This document shows, piece by piece, positions 25,501 to 29,178 of a stretch of DNA of 41,012 nt. Both the position numbers and the translations under genes were made by a program. Each line of letters begins with the position of its first letter. Position 1 is the first letter of the stretch. The stretch is from Desulfobulbus sp. (GTDB lineage: Bacteria; Desulfobacterota; Desulfobulbia; Desulfobulbales; Desulfobulbaceae): assembly GCA_003604995.1 (NCBI GenBank), contig QZJD01000067.1, positions 1 through 41,012 on the forward strand. Reading direction: 5' to 3'. The notes under the pieces were generated by a model. The model made no database searches. It saw only the letters and a program-made list of their open reading frames with translations, and was not told the origin of the DNA.

Positions 25501-27565
25501 CCGCGGCCTGGCCGGCAACGGAGAGCGTCCGTTCACCGACTTCCCCGGACTCGCTTAACGCACCTTCATAAAGGACCAGTTTGACCTCAGCCACATCGGT
25601 CATGCCGGAATTGCGGACGGTGACCGCCAGACTCAGCGCCGAGGGCAGGGACGTGATTTTATCCGGCGTGGGCACTATCTCCGCCGTATCGACCGACAGA
25701 TCAGGCTCACGGGTCGCCAGCCAGATAGCTTTCACCGCAAGGGCGGTTTGACTTGCGCTGGCCTGCCAGCTGCCGTCCTGGGACTGCCGAGCAAGGAGAT
25801 AGGCCAGGGCCTTGTCTGCAACCACGGACCTGACCCCCATCTGCCGCATGGCGATCAAGGCGAGGGCCGTATCATATATGGTACTGGCACCGTTGCCGAA
25901 CCCGCCGTCAGGATTCTGCCCGGCGTACACCAAGGACAGGGCGTCGGAGATGGGTACATCCAGCTGATACTCGCCTCTGAAGGGAATGAGCGCGGTGATG
26001 ACCTCCACCGTGGTCTGAACGGAACCGCGGCCATCGGCACCCCAGCCGCGATCGCTGCTCTGCTCGCTTAGCAGATACGAAACGGCCGGCCCAACCACCT
26101 CTGATGATGCAGCACCCGCCGAGGCCAGGGCGCGCATCGCCAGAACGGTGTCCGCCGGGTTGCTTTCGTAGTTGTCCCCGCTCCCCCAACCGCCGTCAGG
26201 ATTTTTCCGGTTAATCAGCTCTGCAACCAACGACCCGACATCGGTTCCAGACCCGCCCAGACACTCAATCTTTCTTGCCAGATAATCGATATTTTCCGTA
26301 GAGGTGTTTTCCAGCCAGGAAAAACCCAGATCTGACGCCTCCGCGGTATTGGCAAAATCAGCCAGGGCGGAGAGCGCCATGGCCGTATCCCTGACCGCGG
26401 TAGAGGGGCTGTCCTGCCAACTGCCGTCCGCCTTCTGATGATTCAACAACCAGGCCACCCCGTCATTGACTTCAGGCGGAGCGGTTCGCGGGTCGACAGG
26501 GGGCATCTCCGGGCCGGGATTCTCCGGAATCTCCGACAACGGTTCAGCGACGACGGAGATCCTGCCCAGACCATTCGTCAGCCCGGAAAACCACATGGGC
26601 CAGCTGTTCATTACCGTTCGTATCGCGGCAAGATCAGCCTCGCTCCAGGTCCCGGGCCGGACAAGGTAAATGGTTCCCACCCTGAAGGTTTTTCGGGAAT
26701 CGGCCGCACCGGGAACGCGTTCACCTTCGACGGCAATGATCATGTCGATGGTCACGGAGCGGGCGGTACCTTCGATGGTGACCCCGGGTTCGGGCAGACG
26801 TTCGGGATCGATTTCCGGATTGTCAATCAGCAGCATGGGCGGGACCTCATCCTTCCCGATGAGTCCCATCAGATACAGATCAAGGGGGCTGAAATATCGT
26901 CTCCCGGGAAGGGAGGTGAAGGTGCCGTTGCCATTGTCCACCCACCGGTTCCCGTATTCCAGCGAACCCGCCGTATCCAGGAGAAAACTCCAGTGATATC
27001 CACCCTTACCAAGCAGGTCGCTGCTGAGGCTGTTATCGTCGTTCCTGAACTTCGGGTGGGCGGCCCATCGGTGCAGCAGCTCATGGCTCAGGGTCGCCAT
27101 TGTTTCTGAGTATCCGGGGTCCAGGGGGTCCGCCACCATGGCGTTGACGTTGCCCATGTCGATGGCTCCCTGCAACGACCCGCGACTGCCGTAGAGCGAG
27201 GTATTATCGATCAGCTCTTTGCCGATTCCCTGCACATCGTTTTTCACCTCCTGATAAAAAGCGACGGCCTCATTTTCCGGCATCCTGAAATCAAAATTTG
27301 AGAAAATTATCAGAAAATCATAGTCATCAGGATGGGTCGCATAGAATTGCCTGGCGATTTCCTGCCGGGCAGCCACATTGGGTGTGCCATCGGGTAGTTC
27401 GGCGTCATACTCTCCGATTACTTCGTAAACGGCGATATCGGATGCAATCTGTAGCGGAAATACGGAAAAATCGGCAGCCCCCGCCCAGGAGGCAATAAGG
27501 GCAAAAACCAACGGGATAATCGAGAAGAGTATTCGGGAAAGGGACGTACTGGTCATACGGGTCAC
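10595..27565 (-). CDS. giant exported multidomain protein (5,656 aa): metalloprotease-like, alpha-toroid, CARDB, Ig/FN3, two propellers, GATase1-like end
   Basis: An uninterrupted frame of almost 17 kb. GTG at 27563-27565 is preferred because AGGTGAGG lies 5 nt upstream; ATG 27556 (14 nt from that site) and ATG 27589 are alternatives. All give a Sec signal peptide ending near SWAGAA. Order by residue: metalloprotease-like region with HELLH (161-165) and FSPLDLYLMGLIG; five toroid repeats with DGSW/DGGW motifs, about 370-620; four CARDB domains, 620-1080; FlgD-like Ig domains with SPNGDG loops at about 1087, 1794, 2474 and 2676; a TolB-like propeller, 1190-1690; Ig-like domains; five FN3 domains, about 3065-3825; a second PD40 propeller, about 3890-4190; CARDB and Ig-like repeats to about 5190; and a glutamine-amidotransferase-like fold to about 5450 with a helical tail. 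Calcium-stabilised adhesive or scaffolding modules dominate. A surface or extracellular role is inferred; the substrate is unknown. Confidence 0.85.
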   Translation of the reverse strand: MTRMTSTSLSRILFSIIPLVFALIASWAGAADFSVFPLQIASDIAVYEVIGEYDAELPDGTPNVAARQEIARQFYATHPDDYDFLIIFSNFDFRMPENEAVAFYQEVKNDVQGIGKELIDNTSLYGSRGSLQGAIDMGNVNAMVADPLDPGYSETMATLSHELLHRWAAHPKFRNDDNSLSSDLLGKGGYHWSFLLDTAGSLEYGNRWVDNGNGTFTSLPGRRYFSPLDLYLMGLIGKDEVPPMLLIDNPEIDPERLPEPGVTIEGTARSVTIDMIIAVEGERVPGAADSRKTFRVGTIYLVRPGTWSEADLAAIRTVMNSWPMWFSGLTNGLGRISVVAEPLSEIPENPGPEMPPVDPRTAPPEVNDGVAWLLNHQKADGSWQDSPSTAVRDTAMALSALADFANTAEASDLGFSWLENTSTENIDYLARKIECLGGSGTDVGSLVAELINRKNPDGGWGSGDNYESNPADTVLAMRALASAGAASSEVVGPAVSYLLSEQSSDRGWGADGRGSVQTTVEVITALIPFRGEYQLDVPISDALSLVYAGQNPDGGFGNGASTIYDTALALIAMRQMGVRSVVADKALAYLLARQSQDGSWQASASQTALAVKAIWLATREPDLSVDTAEIVPTPDKITSLPSALSLAVTVRNSGMTDVAEVKLVLYEGALSESGEVGERTLSVAGQAAETAVFNTSITDGSPHHFYVVVDPDNLVNEASEQNNSALRIVYPEATYDFAVAPEDISISPSEGGIFEPLAITATVVNRGTVDAISVPLHLVVEQGGVPLTVVARSIDLPAGQEVDVAIAWVPEISGTALPLSVVLDPHETFAESAENNNRATVAIDIHGSVKPDLALAYTDIAFDPVPAFEAGGATLQAKVHNRGFAPVTDVRVDFIDGESGEAGATLIGSAVIAAIGANESADAVFEWAKIPVSGERLMTVSIDPDNQVEEIREENNSAFTTLRVLSLPDFAMSESGISFSPEAPHEGDPVTVTAIVQNKGEQPGSEVPVAFRAGGELLGMSVIPEIAGNAQATASLTFATDNRVGIIDVEVIVDPEKSISEQDRENNRAVRGVGIQNGDLWLSNSYISPNGDGIKDNTRFGNRLSEPQDVTVAVVNEEGEAIREYSGPDFTNTTYVSLTWDGLDNRGRVVADGQYRIQVQGKTGIALSSLLVTVDNNRSPLLKAVGTPYLFNNKVEYLLRGRKYKWLPDDSAIIVHLDAKHPQQPEYDTGIYSISPTGGSILRIVPEEWSEGADAEIGYRYVSNASDCNTKAWMLVECDQVNPGFSFSDDGAIIAFILEKYNKISKQVIQQQLWAGDRFGEKLTPLETFDSLEGDPERITDIFPSPDGRHIAYKLYNQNSDRHYFAIIKADGTEKKIYTPDWGTGFDYQHRLTWAPDGNRLVFSDATHAVVADLAGGMQEILPVENATVFFDWYGSSRILVRDLDATNWLLDSWSVGLNEPDYPVFIADNSRMPYSWYEFGGCIKQGATGSASKTPLLRDGHFIAGYSIEELPFINYLVCDVYGECQNTNLVKLGFPNPSLTPDSEKVVNNDIDGILSIFEIENNKKEIFKLGYYGCDNYFEEEYNIPSEYTIWPPTERDCAEWSYLDIPRWYWFDDETFLSLYYGKKELLLALNIANGERVYFDEDSDSWKWNINLSPNKRYLSYLIYDNISRSYEHFKVTGSLLNLTVELRPNKTESAVNLQGIATDLNFASWQLEYADRKTPSDWRLIAPPRENPVVNGMLATWIPPYEGSFLVRLTVTDKAGNTGWGRQMVTWGKKFSVTDIYKTGELFSPNGDGIKDTVGLNYTVHEPVHLEVSVHDKDGTLLRTFEQDHARPGQYGIVWDGRDTSGGIVPDGHYIIRIFDYEFYVQVDTTPPAAGLEFSSVSCGLEARPALSIDLSGLAVDANLKSWTVSYGLGGTPREWITFRNGEALLAEIFNGVDPKLDADGNPIPKLIQRFTSETSPSIGFLGNRTFRISVEDFAGNQSVVFARFNEELLVLSRWDGDRIGLTKNEPLGTCDSPDLQPKNLLTPGTHTLAVVETLGEPISSATVQYRMNMQWHDAGVTVDPPEETIELAFDTSSLDPEEIVAVRVKMVATSDMEYYSNTLVFNPPLFHAIMGCIRVGSMSPPMAVLDVSLLEDLHTVTMQAKKTIAGSVEWGDLAVYQVFPGYPYQFGVPSPENLPEGYSYPLRFVGIGESGKIYISNEMPLPPKLCPGNGDMKQCLFPCQETFLKVFYGWSKGECNTVNNGFVNISVEYCPCDEPKELPDYVKYFLEENNEWRFLKQFQPSGDYWGGATIETAGLPEGEYRVKVDLVYGEKVVEEFRYNTLVVDRTLPEAQITYPALPEPFCARTWMNDNGDVTYRFVGIEGVAADDDNIFGYSIAYGAGHNPNKWFNVKGNVPCVPEEGSCGYYDFEQKYGQLGIWDVTDLEPVEHSLQLMVTDKFGNTSCHVTRAMIDVSMSMTADVEPFIFSPNADGVQDEVTIEYQVGEYAILDITVRQVGVVRTLISGREIGYSSGRVSWDGLDDEGLPVADGSYWIQVLARDGCGNVLEKNFYVTVDNTPPFAMISYPGTGEFPEIITEVIGTVTDTHLAGYTLQARNEADGSLVLLHEEDLVVENGLLGSWNTFGLTGNWALVLRADDLAGNTRTTIVPVSFGERAQLISGLKGEPRIFSPNGDGKYDETSVVYELSDAVDVTLVVEDLQGNPLAGESTPGAQAGSHQFLWTGLDMEGKPLPDGSYRAKVTATSLSPPFVVQSEKSTVVIDTTAPAIEIASPSDASYHGEAVEVRGALRDPNLRTYQVTVTGGPEPYVVSTNFVSRDIEFSESLDLPDGEYALRVEATDAVENSGTKEVTFTVDKTRPRITLDSPSEGEYFGGSRAGVAVRGSIEEANLLSYRIQYGAGPNPVDWVELASGEALPPDPLLASWNVGPEQNLADGDYTLRVVAVDRAGGESEVRVVVHVDNHAPELSLSAPEDGEFIREALAVSGTVNDRFLKEYTLELARSACADAINWSLLRTGDQPILDGPLAALLTLPPDGVYCLRLTAEDLIGNTAARQIDFTIDTAPPAPPILSGHLEAGTGVALQWQGNSEPDLAGFNLYRNNVKINSVPIPGTEFLDEDLAAGTYFYTVRAVDLAGWESPDSNREAFTVDLAPPEAMIASPRDGFRVGNYIDIIGRAYSADDFKEYRLFSGFGENPESWQMLRKSPVPVEHGVLVRWDTIDLVDGLYTLRLEAEDLSGNVNIKTVAVTVDNTPPAAPVLRTAAPDGSTVTLAWQANEEADLAGYLVYRDGQLTNASGPVVGDLAPYLIQGLAFDDLEVPDGTHDYYLLAMDSAGNLSDQSNSLAVSLDTHAPHLTIVSPAPGLEFDKPVPVRAESEDTDIATVQFQYRADSGPAWTDFGGMLTQRPYVVSLDPVALSWEQGLYRLRAVATDLGGLTDTTPQELEVQFKDVTPPAAPAGVTAQVDGGFVDLAWQENQEADLAGYNVYLAANSTRRNSALLADPSYIDPEGSNFGLWDGMHAYYITAVDVSGNESTGSPVMARVFTPLLNHPATPVHAAGITVDGITVPEATVEIFMTLAAGKESLGTIGANAEGVFALPVTLTEGSNSLFAVATDGSGNISRPSATVTVVYDTPPAAPTGLAAVVDNSDVALAWNANSESDLAGYNIYRTTSADGWVKVNPALAAATSFVDPGLRNNTYRYRVTGVDQAGGESSPSSEATVEVATQPPAPPENLTAVSVPEGRAIDLCWDHSPDAAAGYLLFRGLVAGGPYIRVNSSPIPDGCFRDSGLNDGTEYFYVVRALDAFGNESGNSNEASAIPQDIIDLTKPLLSFPTVSGRPYQSPVVRVDVAGSAEAGTVVDLIHDQEWIDTVDAANGLEHTVSFLTGYRTYETVVTPDGGNVYYSQTKNKYYPYTYYIYRQDLETGIETLIDQIPEGSWSPMVSPDGTKIAYSYDGDAGRAQIGLYDIITGATARLTTASDVEEFDPAWNKDGTKVVFDSDRGNGSYDIWFHDLKSGETTRVTEGFEGFYPEISYDGRTISFSSWDNADTDQNLYLVDVNGGSPVLLEADVDFSGYYPSVEWSPWTNQLAFTANRDGVYDIYVHDVDTGETRRLTETDVIESYLQWSPDGRQLAYYVEADGKTEVRTVAVDGQGEDRLLHSFTGSVASDFAWLPAGIFYRAGTDLHRIVLPGTFIFNDVLLHSGANMFTARAQDAAGNVSEPADEIVVNMEAALMPDLEVLDQDIFILPEAPLAGEETTIGFMVRNTSAVAAENVKAELHLWDARDVVRRIHSGTIPFLGPHGEAWLSVNWDSTDMAGRNTVYAVLDNDDEIAESREDNNVAVRDFHVAEEAGLGFATTLNGSEFRSDEVVVVEVALHNNGPAQEVRLAVTVEDENGGLVEELTNLVKTLQYGGHETVELSWRAGSVLAGAYRVRTLLTDATGTLIGESATPFAVLPDLDVAAALTMDRAEYGPGENVLLNLVVANRGCNAVLPELKVRLTIGDAMSALHLEEQTLVNLQPGDSAAINATWNTESTPPGTYRAAAEVFLGNERVAESVGEFVITPSLRVSGTVSIDPGMIFQDGVVHTGFTISADGNVEAGAVPLKLLVLDTRDWAVVAAHEETVVVGTGQTVSGQHEFAALPWDIGVYQVMLQSLRSGAPENLAGDTFTVRDGVAPVVTVLAPAEGRVLSNAFDLVVTALDNAGAVGAAEYQVDGGSWQPLSLVNPATGRYVARWTPVEADEGTHTLHFRATDLAGNTSASVARTVVIQPRVEMTATLDKAACGMNEALTVNLALVNSAWRKQVHLLVGIETGDGVPVAQLAEEDLELAADGQLNLQYAWNSGITAAGGYRVRATLIKNEAVLAESTVPFVINQVPLLTGTLSLSADSLPAGEPLQAMWSVTNSGNFDFAGLTVEHVLADQALTPVRTWSETIALSRGQTATGTIPILTADLALGGYQVSLQARYGAEDFALAAAGFEVVDGSPPVVTIIAPVEGALVDGPIELAVIATDDATGVGSAEYRIDQGAWQSLSLADPATSRYAALWSPGATDAGARTIGFRATDQAGNIAEPVTVGVTVELCRPFAELTGSLLASPEPLPTGRDLTLAYTLVNPCVGPLEGVNIRVQLYDQTTGTVVHEASETVNISGGSTATGDFVFSSSGLAAGPYTATLAAWQADGGTRVLAEATFEIVPDLAGEITPLDQGSLLVWLNQGQGDCREEDSVKDRPGEGRGQGEERSLAHLGDCGDRCADFEKIVNILRQAVGSLTVVCRRADFEQELRNPIHTDIMIIGDQHPLTDHHDDELREKVYSGTGLISFAWHVPGDGNGNADHKESFLGVTAKGVLPGSERTITLADSPVTTAGVLRIDDRLVRVEAAEDTEVAGRVTEACGDGDDRGRVASGRHRNCLYPVIVLHEYGLGRTVYAAFDPCETFDGQNDEQLAELLVRSVGFVHRPNQESELVPHQLQPFALHLSGPGPDSQVRVSATCPWEITLFDPAANDWVRGYPWEVTLSVRAGEPAILPYFVLAPDQEGVFTCEFDAGTVEDGRYTLLGQFIHELTLRMDRRHRLEEAATMISGLAVSRQERAKRDNALRSLRNILERPVTTGGQAEQNIHDLEKAIEFLLAIESTDIGPLRLRLDTLLRIEQGRWYFYE
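11220..11960 (-). other. class I glutamine-amidotransferase-like fold near the C-terminus of the giant protein
   Basis: The pattern LLVWLNQG, then DIMIIGDQHPLT, then LREKVYSGTGLISFAWHV, then VIVLHEYGLGRTVYAAFD follows the Rossmann-like GATase1/ThuA-type fold found in large exported CARDB-type proteins. The nucleophile-elbow Cys is not in the expected place (GTGLISFAW), so amidotransferase activity is not supported. Confidence 0.45.
15010..15910 (-). other. second TolB/PD40 beta-propeller of the giant protein
   Basis: At least six PD40-type strands are readable, for example SPMVSPDGTKIAYSYDG, DPAWNKDGTKVVFDSD, YPEISYDGRTISFSS, SVEWSPWTNQLAFTANRDG and YLQWSPDGRQLAYYVE. They sit between an Ig-like domain and CARDB domains. 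Such propellers bind proteins or peptidoglycan-associated partners. Confidence 0.75.
16090..18370 (-). other. five fibronectin type III domains of the giant protein
   Basis: The repeating FN3 pattern is PAPP/PAAP start, V.LAW....E.DLAGYN.YR, then Y.V.AVD.AGNES. Five copies are readable, with the Trp in ALQWQGN, TLAWQAN, DLAWQEN, ALAWNAN and DLCWDHS. Ig-like domains separate some of them. Confidence 0.75.
22480..24010 (-). other. first propeller of the giant protein, in an AT-rich segment
   Basis: PD40/TolB-like strands occur here: YKWLPDDSAIIVHLD, NPGFSFSDDGAIIAFI, IFPSPDGRHIAYKLY, LTWAPDGNRLVFSD and NINLSPNKRYLSYLIY. They are inserted between two FlgD-like SPNGDG domains. From about 22530 to 23200 the coding DNA is clearly richer in A+T than the flanks while the frame stays open. 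Confidence 0.55.
25690..26460 (-). other. alpha/alpha-toroid repeats (prenyltransferase/squalene-cyclase-like fold)
   Basis: Five repeats of about 50 residues carry the signatures NHQKADGSW, NRKNPDGGWG, SSDRGWGADG, GQNPDGGFGNG and RQSQDGSWQ. The QW-like pattern is typical of terpenoid-cyclase, protein-prenyltransferase and complement-TED toroids. The catalytic DxDD motif of squalene-hopene cyclases is not visible, so a structural or binding role is more likely. Confidence 0.6.
26530..27490 (-). other. N-terminal zinc-metalloprotease-like domain of the giant protein
   Basis: HELLH at nt 27071-27085 (residues 161-165) matches the HExxH zinc site of gluzincin/metzincin-like proteases. It is followed by GKGGYHWSFLLD and FSPLDLYLMGLIG, motifs I associate with secreted bacterial proteins of this HExxH type. 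His169 (WAAHPKF) or a later acidic or His residue could be the third ligand. Activity is inferred. Confidence 0.55.
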
Positions 27566-27570
27566 GACAA

Positions 27571-27578
27571 CCTCACCT
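27571..27578 (-). promoter_or_regulatory. ribosome binding site that decides the giant gene start
   Basis: AGGTGAGG on the minus strand lies 5 nt before GTG (27563-27565) and 14 nt before the first downstream ATG. The spacing favours the GTG start. Confidence 0.6.
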
Positions 27579-27814
27579 AATACGTTCATGCCAGCGCAAG
27601 CGGGAAATCGCTCGTCACCAACGCGCTAAAACATGCTCATTTCAATCAATTATTGCCAACCCCATACTTTTGCGGGACTGATGCCGATTTGAGCATCGCG
27701 AGGCCGTCAACTGTTGCCATGCCCAGAACCTTAAAAACGGCGACATACAATTACAATTAAGGATATATAAATGAGTTATATTATCATTTTATATATTCAT
27801 TAAATGATGAAGCT

Positions 27815-27841
27815 TTTATACTAAATTAATCACTTTGTCAA
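27815..27841 (-). promoter_or_regulatory. candidate sigma70 promoter for the giant-Rhs-lipoprotein unit
   Basis: On the minus strand, a consensus TTGACA (836-841 of the 27 kb block) is followed by TATAAA (27815-27820) after a short 15-nt spacer within very AT-rich DNA. Initiation near 27807 would leave a leader of about 240 nt. The spacer is below optimum, so use may depend on an activator. Confidence 0.45.
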
Positions 27842-28301
27842 TAGACAGGAATGTCACGAACCAAGAAAATACCGCTTAGCACATTTTATAGGTTTTTATA
27901 TTAAAAATTAAAGAGTTATACAAACAACCCACCCTGGAACCGACACGCCATCTTCCGATTTATTCCGGAAATAACGGCTCGTAGAGAGCGGTAACGGCGA
28001 ACATCCAACTATGTCTTTTCAACAATTTACAAGCCAAGCCGACGCCGGAATCATTTTTTTTCGATTCAGACGATGATGATTACTCCGCAAAAAATCAAAA
28101 CACGGGGCATCCGCAGCTGAGCTTACAAGGGCTGCAAGGAGTGCCGGCGTCAGTCTCGCTCTTTTTTGCGGAACTGCCAATCATGCTTGAAAAAGGGCCT
28201 CAGATTACGAAATTATCGGCTGAATGATCAAAATGTGGTAAATAACAGGACGAGTGCGCAAATCAGCGCGGAGTCGGGACGGTTCAAACGGGAGCTAGGG
28301 C
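27842..28301. other. long intergenic region with no gene recognised
   Basis: This lies between the divergent giant gene (leftward) and export-protein gene (rightward). No convincing ORF, tRNA or known RNA motif is seen. It holds an AT-rich stretch (27842-27920), a T8 run near 28052-28060, and a split inverted repeat: GACGCCGG near 28040 and CCGGCGTC near 28145, about 90 nt apart. The rightward gene's promoter is not obvious. Confidence 0.5.
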
Positions 28302-28964
28302 GTGGCGCGGAACGGGGGAAAGAATACCTCAGTCTTTCATACGGCGGAGTGGGCGATCTTTTGCGCCGGCGTGGCCATGAGCCTTTTGCTGATCGGGGCT
28401 GCGTGGTATTTTTTCGACAGCCGGCCGGAAAAGGTCAAAACATTCGGGCTCGTCCTTGTGGTCCACACCTTCGGCGGGAGGGCGGCGGGGATCGGCCTGT
28501 GCATCCTCAACGGTGTCAACCATTTCTGGACCATCGCCTACAACTTCTACCTGGAGGTCCTCATCGTCTGTTTCACCTATTCGATTTCGGTCCTCTCCAT
28601 CAACAACTACATCAAGCTCCGGGTCATCCGCTACTACGTCCTCCGGCTGGAACGAAAGGCAAGAAAATACAGGGACAAAATAGAACGGTACGGCTGGCTT
28701 GGGCTCCTGCTGTTTGTCATGACCCCCCTGCCGGTGACCGGCCCGGTTGTCGGTTCGATCATCGGCTACCTGCTGAAATTCAGGGTCAGCAAGAATTTTT
28801 CCGCCACCTTTCTGGGAACCCTGGCGGCGATCGTCCTCTGGACCCTTTTTTTCGACCTGCTCGAACAGCACCTCAACGTCATCCGCGCCATCCTTGCCGG
28901 GATCATCTTCCTCGTCCTGCTCTCCTACGCCCGGGACATAAAGAATCTGTTCAGCAACAAATGA
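28302..28964 (+). CDS. small multidrug export family membrane protein (COG2426-like)
   Basis: The product is 220 residues and strongly hydrophobic, with about four to five membrane segments: near 18-38, 46-68, 82-100, 128-158 and 172-208. The signature PLPVTGPVVGSIIGYLL (about residues 142-158) matches the P-x-P-x-T-G motif of the Sm_multidrug_ex family (PF06695). A charged, Arg/Lys-rich cytoplasmic stretch precedes it. The start is GTG at 28302, with GGAG 7 nt upstream; no better ATG exists. The family is only loosely tied to drug efflux, and the real substrate is unknown. The gene stands alone: upstream is a long intergenic region, and downstream a new promoter and riboswitch begin within 45 nt. 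Confidence 0.75.
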   Translation: MARNGGKNTSVFHTAEWAIFCAGVAMSLLLIGAAWYFFDSRPEKVKTFGLVLVVHTFGGRAAGIGLCILNGVNHFWTIAYNFYLEVLIVCFTYSISVLSINNYIKLRVIRYYVLRLERKARKYRDKIERYGWLGLLLFVMTPLPVTGPVVGSIIGYLLKFRVSKNFSATFLGTLAAIVLWTLFFDLLEQHLNVIRAILAGIIFLVLLSYARDIKNLFSNK

Positions 28965-29005
28965 GGCCTGATGACGAAGTAATTCGAACCAGCAAAGCAT
29001 CCTGT

Positions 29006-29035
29006 TTGACATGGCTGATCCGCGTAGAGTAAAAT
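29006..29035 (+). promoter_or_regulatory. sigma70 promoter of the riboswitch-controlled operon
   Basis: TTGACA (29006-29011) is followed after 18 nt by TAAAAT (29030-29035). Predicted initiation near 29042 falls just before the aptamer. Confidence 0.65.
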
Positions 29036-29054
29036 TTTAGTATAACAATCAGCA

Positions 29055-29130
29055 AAGTCATAAGTAAAAGCCAAACCTGCCGAAAGACAGGGACGGAAAA
29101 CCGCGGATCTGAAAAGACAGCCGGGTTGCC
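29055..29130 (+). promoter_or_regulatory. GEMM-I-like cyclic di-GMP riboswitch aptamer
   Basis: The conserved blocks of the cyclic-di-GMP-I (GEMM-I) class occur in order: CCAAACC (29071-29077), a CCTG/CAGG stem capped by a GAAA tetraloop (29076-29091), GGGACGGAAAACC (29090-29102; family norm GGGACGCAAAGCC), GGATCT (29105-29110), and the 3' block AGCCGGGTTGCC (29119-29130). Two substitutions in the GACGCAAAGCC block make it a variant. It starts a few nucleotides after the predicted transcription start, and its 3' block is the left arm of the terminator that follows. Ligand binding should therefore prevent termination (ON switch). Ligand identity (c-di-GMP, or cGAMP as in some related RNAs) is not settled by sequence. 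Confidence 0.7.
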
Positions 29131-29162
29131 TCGTATATGAGGGAACCCGGCTGTTTTATTTT
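29118..29162 (+). terminator. intrinsic terminator serving as riboswitch expression platform
   Basis: CAGCCGGGTT (29118-29127) pairs with AACCCGGCTG (29144-29153), and CCTC/GAGG extends the stem inside, with one G-G mismatch and a GTATAT loop. TTTTATTTT follows at 29154-29162. The stem shares 12 nt with the aptamer, and the RBS of the next gene begins about 8 nt after the T tract. Confidence 0.85.
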
Positions 29163-29178
29163 GAAAAAGGAGGGAGAA

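Noticed and set aside
25690-26460. A squalene-cyclase or prenyltransferase enzyme domain
   Set aside because: Only the toroid QW-like repeats are seen; no DxDD or zinc-ligand set, and it is embedded in an exported scaffold protein.
27566-27807. A second GEMM or other riboswitch in the giant gene leader
   Set aside because: I looked for the CAAACC, GAAA and GGGACGCAAAGCC blocks and other known aptamer cores and found only isolated partial matches with no ordered set.
28329-29012. Minus-strand ORF opposite the export-protein gene
   Set aside because: The plus-strand frame has membrane segments and a family signature; the minus-strand product is acidic and of odd composition.
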